From Limousia pullorum (lineage in GTDB: Bacteria; Bacillota; Clostridia; Oscillospirales; Acutalibacteraceae), in the NCBI GenBank assembly GCA_018714545.1, contig DVNG01000124.1, positions 1-7,815 on the forward strand: DNA of 7,815 nucleotides, read 5' to 3'. Positions within the stretch are counted from its first letter, which is position 1. Each line of letters begins with the position of its first letter. The translations under genes and the position numbers were made by a program. The notes under the pieces were generated by a model. That model did no database searches. It saw only the letters and a program-made list of their open reading frames with translations, and was not told the DNA's origin. Of the stretch, positions 1 to 5,261 are shown one piece after another.

Positions 1-230
1 TCATCCACATCCATCGGAGCAACGCCCAAAGAGTCCTCAAGTTCTCCGGTGGAGCGGGACTCATACTTTGTTCCTGAACCCACAACTGCTGAGAGGTTTT
101 CCCTTATCTTTTTAACCATAACTTCTCCGCCCACCTCAAGAACCCTTTCAGCTATCATATCTGTATTTTTTCCCAGCTTTGAAAGCTTCCCTAAAAGCTT
201 ATCGGGCATCTTTATTGTTTTTAAAGACAT
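1..230 (-). CDS. HK97 gp10-like tail-completion/head-tail joining protein (3' end outside window)
   Basis: About 76 N-terminal codons are present; the gene runs off the window at position 1. The protein begins MSLKTIKMPDKLLGKLSKLG and continues with a helical, lysine-rich stretch (EVGGEVMVKKIRENL, about residues 33-47), then a serine/glycine-rich segment with GTKYESRSTGELEDSLGV. That layout is typical of the HK97 gp10/minor tail family (usually about 110-150 residues), whose members complete the tail end that docks to the head. The ATG at 228-230 is chosen because an AAAGGG ribosome site lies a few bases upstream; the nearby ATG at 232-234 is in another frame. It starts 14 bp after the stop of the head-tail adaptor, in the same operon. 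Sequence conservation in this family is low, so position after the adaptor carries much of the call. Confidence 0.72.
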   Translation of the reverse strand, partial: MSLKTIKMPDKLLGKLSKLGKNTDMIAERVLEVGGEVMVKKIRENLSAVVGSGTKYESRSTGELEDSLGVAPMDVD

Positions 231-244
231 ACATAACACCCTTT

Positions 245-577
245 CTATCTGCTTGGTATAATCTCCTCAGCCAAAACCTCCACATACATGCCCTTGCCCT
301 TTACATCCTCAACGGAGATTATATCAAACCTTCCGTCATTACAAACAATGGTCATGGCTGTGGTTATTTTTACTCCGGGAATACACCTGAATCTAAAAAG
401 ATGGGTGGCGTCGGAAAACGCCGCCCTGTTTGCCCATTTTTCACTGCCGTGGCGTCCCTCTCGGTATGCCCTTACAGTGGCTATGATTTTATCCTTTTCA
501 GTTTTAAAACCCTCGCTGTCCTTTACGGTCTCTTTTTCCACTATGTCGATAAACTCCGTCATTTTTCCAAAAGACAT
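245..577 (-). CDS. Phage head-tail adaptor (SPP1 gp16-like / head-tail joining family)
   Basis: A 110-residue protein whose beta-rich character fits the small head-tail joining family (Phage_H_T_join). The family seals the connector under the portal and links it to the tail. Visible marks are an N-terminal stretch around VEKETVKDSEGFKTEKD, the segment IIATVRAYREGRHGSEKWANRAAFSDATHLFR typical of the family's central strands (residues about 31-62), and a C-terminal VCNDGRFDIISVEDVKG region (about 78-94). The ATG at 575-577 lies one base after the TGA of the upstream connector gene (579-581), with GAAGG about seven bases before it, so translational coupling is likely. The length is normal for the family. 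Function is inferred from family features and gene order; no catalytic residue is expected. Confidence 0.8.
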   Translation of the reverse strand: MSFGKMTEFIDIVEKETVKDSEGFKTEKDKIIATVRAYREGRHGSEKWANRAAFSDATHLFRFRCIPGVKITTAMTIVCNDGRFDIISVEDVKGKGMYVEVLAEEIIPSR

Positions 578-578
578 A

Positions 579-902
579 TCAAACCTTCCATTCTCTGTCC
601 AATCTAAGCAATAGATTCACCGTATTCCAAACCTGCTGACCTGCCTGAACATTGTCCGCAAAAAATCCGCCTGTAGAGCCGTCACGGCTTTCATAAAAAT
701 GGGATGAAAGCATAATGACAGCCTGTTCGGTTGTAGCCGGCATCTGATTTTCGCTGTAAAACCCTGCCTTTAAATGCTGATAGCTTTCAGCGTATGAAAT
801 TGAGGCGGTGATGTAGCCTTTCAAAAGCTCATCGTCCGCCTCGTGGTTTAGGATAAGGTTCTGCTTTACTTTTTTTAGAAGTTCCTCAATCATAATCGTC
901 AT
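579..902 (-). CDS. Phage head-tail connector protein (HK97 gp6-like)
   Basis: A 107-residue, mostly helical protein: MIEELLKKVKQNLILNHEAD, a central helix DELLKGYITASISYAESYQ, then PATTEQAVIMLSSHFYESRDG and a C-terminal VWNTVNLLLRLDREWKV. The 'LLxLixxaisyaexy' and 'ai..L..hfYenRe' patterns are characteristic of the gp6/QLRG-type connectors that form a ring beneath the portal. The ATG at 900-902 lies three bases beyond the TAA of the capsid gene (906-908). No clear Shine-Dalgarno sequence is visible in front of it (the preceding bases encode the capsid C-terminus), so it is probably translated by coupling to the capsid gene. An internal ATG three codons in (891-893) is an alternative and no better supported. 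Next downstream is the head-tail adaptor, one base away. Confidence 0.82.
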   Translation of the reverse strand: MTIMIEELLKKVKQNLILNHEADDELLKGYITASISYAESYQHLKAGFYSENQMPATTEQAVIMLSSHFYESRDGSTGGFFADNVQAGQQVWNTVNLLLRLDREWKV

Positions 903-905
903 TTA

Positions 906-2117
906 TTAGCCGGCGCTTTTTTGCTGAAGAACCTTTACGGCTTCGGAAAGAATAAGCTTTCCGTCAACTCGCTTTGACGCAATAAATCCGATCTGTCCGG
1001 TTTCTGCAAATCTCTCGTTGAGCCTTTTAAAGGTGATACCTTTTCTGTCGCCGATCCAGTAAAAGCTGAAATCACCGAAAGCTATTGTTTTGTTGCCGCC
1101 TGATACCTGGGGAACATAGGGGGAGGTGTACAATCTTTTTCCCAAGAGTGTATCATATCCACCCTCGTGAAGTGCCGGCTGCCAAAGATACTGACCGTTT
1201 GAGTCCTTAAGCTTTCGTATGTTTTTAATGGTTGAGTCATTCAAAAGCCAAACAGCTTTTTTTCTGTAGGCACTGTTGAGGGAATAGAAAAGGTCAATAA
1301 GCTCGTCAGAGGTTATGGCTGTGGCGGAAGCGGCGGTAACTCCAACATCTGCGCCGCCTGTCTGATTGAAAATGCCCACAGGCTTTCCTGTGCCGTCGCC
1401 GGTGAGAAAGGCTTCTTCCTCCTTGTTGCCGATTCTCCTTGAAAACTCGGTTCTAAAATAGCCCTCAAGGTCAAAGGCAGAGTCGCTGAGAAGCTCCTCG
1501 GAAATCTTAATCATTGTAGCGACCTTGTGTGCTCCGATAAGCTGCTGACCGAATTTTTCATCGCTTTCCGGAATTGCACCCTCCTCGTCAACCCATGAAG
1601 CAGTTCCTTTTGTGGTCACAATGGGAATTTTGTGACTGCCAGAAGCAGTGCTGAATACGTGGGCAAGGCTTCTGAAAACATTTTCCTCCTCAAGGGACTG
1701 GACAAGTGTGTTTTCAAACTCATCAGGCACAAGATATCCGCCCTCTGTATCAGTGCCCACCTGCAAAGCGTTTCTAATCTCGTGACTGATAAGTCCGCCT
1801 TTGCTTCTTGTCTGCGCCCAGAAAGCTTTGTTGTATTCGTCAGAGGCTCGTCCGGTTTTTGTATCTCTTTTATTTGAATTTGGTTTTTCGAGAATAGGGG
1901 AGTTGACCGGCAGGTTTAGCTCTCTTTCAAGGGCATCAAGCTTTTCCTGTCTTGATATTTCGTTGCCCAAGTCCACAATTTCCTGTTCCATTTTCTCATA
2001 GGCGGCTGTGTCCTCCGCAGAGAGAATGCCCTTTTCATTTCTGTGTGAGTCGAGAAAAGCCTTGGTATTTTCCCACACCTTAGCACGCTGTGTTCTAAGT
2101 TCGTTTACTTTGCTCAT
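906..2117 (-). CDS. Major capsid protein, HK97 family
   Basis: A 403-residue protein with the full HK97 layout. Residues about 1-65 form a charged, heptad-like helical delta domain (VNELRTQRAKVWENTKAFLD; YEKMEQEIVDLGNEISRQEK) that serves as a built-in scaffold. A low-complexity linker runs to about 110. The mature shell protein probably starts near residue 116-122, just before GTDTEGGYLVPDEF, the family's usual maturation junction; the exact cleavage site is inferred. An E-loop-like segment is at about 168-190 (ASWVDEEGAIPESDEKFG), followed by KISEELLSDS, FLTGDGTGKPVGI, WLLNDSTIKNIRKLKDSNGQYLW and the C-terminal FxxxxRVDGKLxxxEAV block. It has the best ribosome site of the structural genes: AGGAGG at 2126-2131, eight bases before the ATG, fitting the high output needed. 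It follows the protease gene by 16 bp. Confidence 0.96.
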   Translation of the reverse strand: MSKVNELRTQRAKVWENTKAFLDSHRNEKGILSAEDTAAYEKMEQEIVDLGNEISRQEKLDALERELNLPVNSPILEKPNSNKRDTKTGRASDEYNKAFWAQTRSKGGLISHEIRNALQVGTDTEGGYLVPDEFENTLVQSLEEENVFRSLAHVFSTASGSHKIPIVTTKGTASWVDEEGAIPESDEKFGQQLIGAHKVATMIKISEELLSDSAFDLEGYFRTEFSRRIGNKEEEAFLTGDGTGKPVGIFNQTGGADVGVTAASATAITSDELIDLFYSLNSAYRKKAVWLLNDSTIKNIRKLKDSNGQYLWQPALHEGGYDTLLGKRLYTSPYVPQVSGGNKTIAFGDFSFYWIGDRKGITFKRLNERFAETGQIGFIASKRVDGKLILSEAVKVLQQKSAG

Positions 2118-2133
2118 GTTAAATTCCTCCTGT

Positions 2134-2859
2134 TTATGGTTTAATAAGATTTAGTCTTTTTTCAAGATACTCTATGGGAGTTCCTGAATTTTCAATTTCC
2201 TTTTTATGTCTGGTGATTTTGTCAATCAATGAATTTGTCACAGCTCTGCGGCTGAAAGTAAAGCTGTTTTCGGTATCTGATAAATTGGAAATACTGTCGT
2301 CTTTCTGAAATAAAATACCGTCGGCAAATCCAAGTTCAAGAGCTTTTTGTGCGTTCATCCAGGTTTCCGAGTCCATCATGTGTGAAAGCTTCGCTCGTGA
2401 TAATCCTGTTTTAAGCTCATAGGCGTTTATTATGCTTTCTTTGACCTCGCTTAGCATATCAATAGCCTTTTTCATTTCCTCACTGTCACCGATAGCCACA
2501 GTGAGAGGGTTGTGAATCATCATAAGACTGACCGGTGACATTAAAACTTTTGTTCCTGCCATAGCAATAACCGAAGCGGCAGAAGCGGCAATTCCGTCAA
2601 TTTTTACAGTCACATTGCCTTTGTAATCCATCAGCATATTATAAATCTGAGCCGCCGCCACGCAGTCACCGCCGGGGGAGTTTATAAAAACGGTTATGTC
2701 GCCGGTTCCGGACAGAAGTTCATCCTTAAAAAGCTTAGGAGTTACATCGTCCTCATACCAGCTTTCCTCGGCTATTGTGCCGTTGAGATACAGAGTTCTC
2801 TCCGTCATTGTTTCCTGATTCTTCACCTGTATTGTTTTCCAGTTCCAAAACTTCTTCAT
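2134..2859 (-). CDS. ClpP-like prohead maturation protease
   Basis: A serine peptidase of the ClpP/crotonase fold that cleaves the capsid delta domain during head maturation. Numbering from the longest open frame (first codon TTG at 2883), the triad is visible as Ser101 in DGIAASAAS, His124 in MMIHNP and Asp171 in MMDSETW. The oxyanion/substrate motif FINSPGGD is at about 67-73. The ATG at 2857-2859 (MKKFWNWK) is preferred: this N-terminus is familiar in clostridial phage proteases, and AAGAG lies five bases ahead. That gives 241 residues. Alternatives are TTG at 2883, ATG at 2874 (ribosome site too close) and ATG at 2808 (MTERTLYL, with AGGAA four bases ahead). With the preferred start the gene overlaps the portal 3' end by 107 bp in another frame. 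It immediately precedes its substrate, the capsid gene. Confidence 0.93.
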   Translation of the reverse strand: MKKFWNWKTIQVKNQETMTERTLYLNGTIAEESWYEDDVTPKLFKDELLSGTGDITVFINSPGGDCVAAAQIYNMLMDYKGNVTVKIDGIAASAASVIAMAGTKVLMSPVSLMMIHNPLTVAIGDSEEMKKAIDMLSEVKESIINAYELKTGLSRAKLSHMMDSETWMNAQKALELGFADGILFQKDDSISNLSDTENSFTFSRRAVTNSLIDKITRHKKEIENSGTPIEYLEKRLNLIKP

Positions 2860-4096
2860 TTTCGCTCTTATCATTCCTTTCAATTATGGTTTTTATGGGA
2901 AGCATATTGCCGTTGACAAGATACAAGTCGCCGCCCTCTTCGGCAGGGATTCTGTCCTGATTTTCAAGCTCCCTTATGTCGTTTGCGCTCATCCAGCCGT
3001 TTTGCCTGCCTATGGCATAGCCATTCATTCGGCTTTGATAGTCACCTCTCAGTAGTCCTTCAAGGTTAAACTTTACAAAATATTTTTTCTTTTCCTCCGG
3101 TGTCAAAAGAGCTCGTCTTATAGATTGCTCCCAGCGGACTATCCATGGGTCAAGTGTATATTTCACAAACTCTAAGGACTGCTGTTCTATATTAGAAAAG
3201 CTCGACTTTTCAAGATCTCCCACCATATGTGGAGGAACTCTGAAAATTCGAGCTATTTCATTTATCTGAAATTTACGTGTTTCCAAAAACTGAGCCTGTT
3301 CCGGCGATATGCCTATTGGTGTGTATTTCATTCCTTCCTCGAGAACAGCTACCTTATTGCTGTTGCCGCTTCCGCCAAAAGTGGACTGCCAGCTTTCACG
3401 CACTCTCTGTGGGTCTTTGATAGTGCCGGGATGTTCCAACACACCACCGGGAGCCGCTCCGTTTGCAAAGAATTTAGCTCCGTATTCCTCGCAGGCTACA
3501 GCCATACCTATGGCATTTTTTGCCATTGCTATAGGTGAATATCCTACAAGACCGTCAAATCCAAGACCGGGAATGTGTAAAACCTCAGAGGGTCTTAGAT
3601 AGACAACTGTTCCTTTCATGGTGTGGGCTTCCTCTGGCTGAGTGACGTATGTGTAATAGAGCTGTCCGCTTTTATCCCTGCTCACCTCCATTTTGTTTGG
3701 CATAAGGGGATACAATGCAATAATTTCATTCTTGCCGTTTCGGATTATCTGCGCATAAGCGTTGCCCCATAGCAGAAGATGAGTCATTAAGGTTTCTCGA
3801 AATACAAAAGAAGTCATCTCCGGATTTGGCTCATCATGGAGCAGACTGTAAAGCGGGTGGTCTATGGCTTTTTCTTTGCCGCCGTCATCGGTGTATCGGT
3901 AAAAGTGAAGTGGAAGACCTGCCACAGCTTCCGATAAAATTCTGACACAGGAATAAACCGCCGTCATCTGCATTGCAGAACGCTCTGTAACAGCTTTACC
4001 CGATGAGGAACCACCCATATAGAATGTATATCTGCTTCCGGCAGTCTGATTTTTTGGCTTATCACGGGAATTAAATAAGCCTGAAAATATGCTCAT
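2753..4096 (-). CDS. Phage portal protein, HK97/SPP1-type family
   Basis: A 447-residue portal subunit. Twelve copies form the ring at one capsid vertex through which DNA enters and leaves. Recognisable blocks are TAVYSCVRILSEAVAGLPLHFY (about 45-66), HPLYSLLHDEPNPEMTSF, LLLWGNAYAQIIRNG, VLHIPGLGFDGLVGYSPIAMAKNAIG, the FxxGAAPGGVLEHPG region, and the stem/crown segment ARIFRVPPHMVGDLEKSSFSNIEQQSLEFVKYTLDPWIVRWE. All are standard for the Phage_portal family. The acidic C-terminal tail (about 400-447, rich in E and N) is less conserved and is encoded by DNA that also carries the protease start. The ATG at 4094-4096 has an AGAGAGG site about nine bases upstream. Normally it follows the terminase directly; here it is separated by the regulator/flavin reductase unit, with a terminator 28 bp or so upstream. 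Confidence 0.96.
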   Translation of the reverse strand: MSIFSGLFNSRDKPKNQTAGSRYTFYMGGSSSGKAVTERSAMQMTAVYSCVRILSEAVAGLPLHFYRYTDDGGKEKAIDHPLYSLLHDEPNPEMTSFVFRETLMTHLLLWGNAYAQIIRNGKNEIIALYPLMPNKMEVSRDKSGQLYYTYVTQPEEAHTMKGTVVYLRPSEVLHIPGLGFDGLVGYSPIAMAKNAIGMAVACEEYGAKFFANGAAPGGVLEHPGTIKDPQRVRESWQSTFGGSGNSNKVAVLEEGMKYTPIGISPEQAQFLETRKFQINEIARIFRVPPHMVGDLEKSSFSNIEQQSLEFVKYTLDPWIVRWEQSIRRALLTPEEKKKYFVKFNLEGLLRGDYQSRMNGYAIGRQNGWMSANDIRELENQDRIPAEEGGDLYLVNGNMLPIKTIIERNDKSENEEVLELENNTGEESGNNDGENSVSQRHNSRGKLV

Positions 4097-4123
4097 AATT
4101 TACATCCTCTCTAAAAATGGAAT

Positions 4124-4146
4124 AAAAAAATCTCCCGCAAGCGGAG
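4124..4146 (-). terminator. Intrinsic terminator after the HxlR regulator gene
   Basis: Read on the minus strand, CTCCGC-TT-GCGGGAG can fold into a short GC-rich hairpin with one bulged base, followed directly by ATTTTTTTA. It lies about 50 bp after the regulator's stop and only about 28-50 bp before the portal start, oriented the same way as both. It therefore probably ends the regulator transcript, and would also act on any late transcript arriving from the terminase side. The hairpin is short and its loop tight, so efficiency is uncertain. Confidence 0.62.
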
Positions 4147-4163
4147 TTAAATATTTTCCGCTT
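4139..4163 (-). other. Alternative hairpin competing with the terminator stem
   Basis: AAGCGGA at 4139-4145 is an exact inverted repeat of TCCGCTT at 4157-4163, with an 11-base AT-rich loop. On the minus-strand RNA this upstream stem uses the same bases (TCCGC) that form the left arm of the terminator hairpin at 4132-4146, so the two folds exclude each other. That is the geometry of an attenuator or antiterminator, but a chance arrangement is possible. Confidence 0.4.
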
Positions 4164-4194
4164 ATGGAAGACTGAGTTGTATTTTAATTGATAT

Positions 4195-4527
4195 TTATAT
4201 TCTGTTTTCTTCGCCCCAAACACAGAGCTGGTCAAGAATTTTCATCAGGGAGCGACCTCTTTCGCTGAGTGAGTATTCAACCTTTGGTGGGATTTGCGGG
4301 TATTCATTTCGCACAATAAGCTGGTCTTTTTCCAGTTCTTTTAGATTACTGCTCAAGGTTTTGTCAGAGATTGTTTTAAGATAGCGTTTAAGCTCGTTGA
4401 AGCGTACTACCTCAAATTCCATAAGACAGTAGAGAATTACCATCTTGTGCTTACCGGAGATAATGGACATTGTATAGCTGAAACCTGTATCCTCAAAATT
4501 TGCGTTTTCAATGTAGTTCTTTATCAT
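4195..4527 (-). CDS. HxlR-family winged helix-turn-helix transcriptional regulator
   Basis: A 110-residue DNA-binding protein, the usual HxlR length. Visible are the first helix and wing start YTMSIISGKHKMVILYCLM (18-36), the recognition region RFNELKRYLKTISDKTLSSNLKELEKDQLIVRNEY (42-75) and the wing PPKVEYSLSERGRSLMKIL (80-98), all diagnostic. The ATG at 4525-4527 is chosen because AAAGGA lies about nine bases ahead; the frame stays open to 4626 but that extension would cross the operator and lacks a ribosome site. The N-terminal cysteine used for redox sensing in YodB/HypR-type members is not seen: the aligned position is Thr14, and the usual GKW reads GKH. Cysteines are at 34 and 102. It is divergent from the flavin reductase gene and probably controls both genes from the shared region. 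The ligand is unknown. Confidence 0.92.
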   Translation of the reverse strand: MIKNYIENANFEDTGFSYTMSIISGKHKMVILYCLMEFEVVRFNELKRYLKTISDKTLSSNLKELEKDQLIVRNEYPQIPPKVEYSLSERGRSLMKILDQLCVWGEENRI

Positions 4528-4547
4528 TTTATACTTTCCTTTTGTAT

Positions 4548-4572
4548 AGTAACTGTCTTTAATGACAGTACT
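4548..4572. promoter_or_regulatory. Probable HxlR operator (inverted repeat)
   Basis: AGTAACTGTC (4548-4557) and GACAGTACT (4564-4572) form an inverted repeat around TTTAAT; the left arm has one extra A. It lies between the two divergent genes, abuts the -35 of the plus-strand promoter, and covers a TACTAT element (4546-4551, minus strand) that could be the regulator's own -10. HxlR proteins are dimers that bind AGTA/TACT-type palindromes near promoters, so this is the best operator candidate. The function is inferred, not shown. Confidence 0.6.
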
Positions 4573-4599
4573 TGTATTTTTATCATTACTTGCTATAAT
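4572..4599 (+). promoter_or_regulatory. Promoter of the flavin reductase gene (extended -10)
   Basis: TTGTAT (4572-4577) and a perfect TATAAT (4594-4599) are separated by 16 bp, and TGC precedes TATAAT, giving an extended -10. Transcription would begin near 4606 and leave a leader of about 47 bases. The -35 touches the right arm of the proposed operator, so a bound regulator would be expected to hinder polymerase. Confidence 0.72.
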
Positions 4600-4602
4600 T
4601 AT

Positions 4603-4628
4603 AATTGAACACGATGATTGTGTCAATT
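4603..4628. repeat. Second inverted repeat at the transcription start
   Basis: AATTGAACAC (4603-4612) and GTGTCAATT (4620-4628) form an inverted repeat with a 7-base spacer; again one arm carries a single extra A. It lies at the predicted start of transcription, so it could be a second regulator site or a hairpin at the 5' end of the message. Its core differs from the first repeat, so binding by the same regulator is doubtful. Confidence 0.45.
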
Positions 4629-4652
4629 AAAAAGAAAAGAGAGGTAAGTAAA

Positions 4653-5219
4653 ATGAGAAAACAGCTTAACATTACTGAGGGAATTTTCCCGATGCCGGTA
4701 TTGATGATAGCCACATACAACGAGGACGGCAGCGTGAATGTTATGAACGCCGCATGGGGAACTATGCAGGCCCGTGATATTGTTGCGTTGAATTTGTCCG
4801 AATCACACAAGACAGTAAAGAATATCAAGGCCAGAGGCGGTTTTACAGTGAGTATCGCCGATGCCTCTCACGTTGTGGAAGCGGACTATTTCGGTGTTGA
4901 ATCCGGCAACAGAGTGGCCGATAAGTTTGCAAAAAGCGGAATGACAGCGTCAAAGTCCGAGGTTGTAGATGCTCCGATAATCAATGAATTTCCTTTGTGT
5001 CTTGAATGTAAATTCATTGAATATCAGGGTGATGAATACGGCTGCGGCGTAATAGGAAAGGTTTTGAAAGTCACAGCGGATGAAAGCGTTATGGATGGTG
5101 ATAAGCTCAATATGTCACTGGTAAATGCCATTGCATTTGACCCATATACCCACGGCTATTATAAAGTTACTGAGAGAGTGGGGGAAGCATTCAAAGACGG
5201 TTTGAAGCTGAAAAAGTAA
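4653..5219 (+). CDS. Flavin reductase family protein (FMN-binding, DIM6/NTAB-type)
   Basis: A 188-residue cytoplasmic protein with the split-barrel flavin reductase fold. It should bind FMN and may reduce flavin or another small substrate with NAD(P)H; the true substrate is unknown. Visible marks are FPMPVLMIATYNEDG (12-26), NVMNAAWG (29-36), LSESHKTVKNI (48-58), FTVSIADASHVVEADYFGVESG (64-85), and C-terminal AFDPYTHGYYKVTERVGEAFKDGLKLK, a familiar pattern in clostridial and Bacteroides homologues. ATG 4653 is chosen: AGAGG lies eight bases ahead, and the family starts with such a sequence. The frame extends to an ATG at 4605, which lies at the predicted transcription start and has no ribosome site. 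It is the only plus-strand gene here, divergent from its likely regulator and convergent with the terminase. It has no role in a virion, so it is cargo. Confidence 0.9.
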   Translation: MRKQLNITEGIFPMPVLMIATYNEDGSVNVMNAAWGTMQARDIVALNLSESHKTVKNIKARGGFTVSIADASHVVEADYFGVESGNRVADKFAKSGMTASKSEVVDAPIINEFPLCLECKFIEYQGDEYGCGVIGKVLKVTADESVMDGDKLNMSLVNAIAFDPYTHGYYKVTERVGEAFKDGLKLKK

Positions 5220-5232
5220 AAAAGTTTTATCC

Positions 5233-5261
5233 AAAGGGTTGCGCTTTAGCGTGACCTTTTT
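5233..5261 (+). terminator. Intrinsic terminator after the flavin reductase gene
   Basis: AAAGGGTTGCGC pairs with GCGTGACCTTT around a TTTA loop (about 11 pairs with one bulged G and two G-T pairs), followed by a T run to 5261. It lies 13 bp after the stop codon. Its T run overlaps the terminase stop codon (5260-5262, opposite strand) by two bases. Read from the minus strand there is no immediate T run, so it should mainly stop plus-strand transcripts. Confidence 0.78.

Noticed and set aside
179..614. Plus-strand open frames of 142 and 108 codons
   Set aside because: They lie antisense to the connector, adaptor and gp10 genes, have no ribosome site, and show no recognisable protein pattern, while the minus-strand genes fit the phage order.
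4528..4626. Extended N-terminus of the HxlR regulator to 4626
   Set aside because: It would translate the operator and promoter region and exceed the usual family length; the ATG at 4525-4527 has an AAAGGA site.
4605..4652. Extended N-terminus of the flavin reductase from ATG 4605
   Set aside because: It begins at the predicted transcription start, has no ribosome site, and adds a lysine-rich stretch not typical of the family; ATG 4653 has a well-spaced AGAGG.
4586..4828. Minus-strand 80-codon frame with a hydrophobic C-terminal half
   Set aside because: It is antisense to the 5' part of the flavin reductase, has no convincing ribosome site, and the hydrophobic run comes from the AT-rich promoter region.
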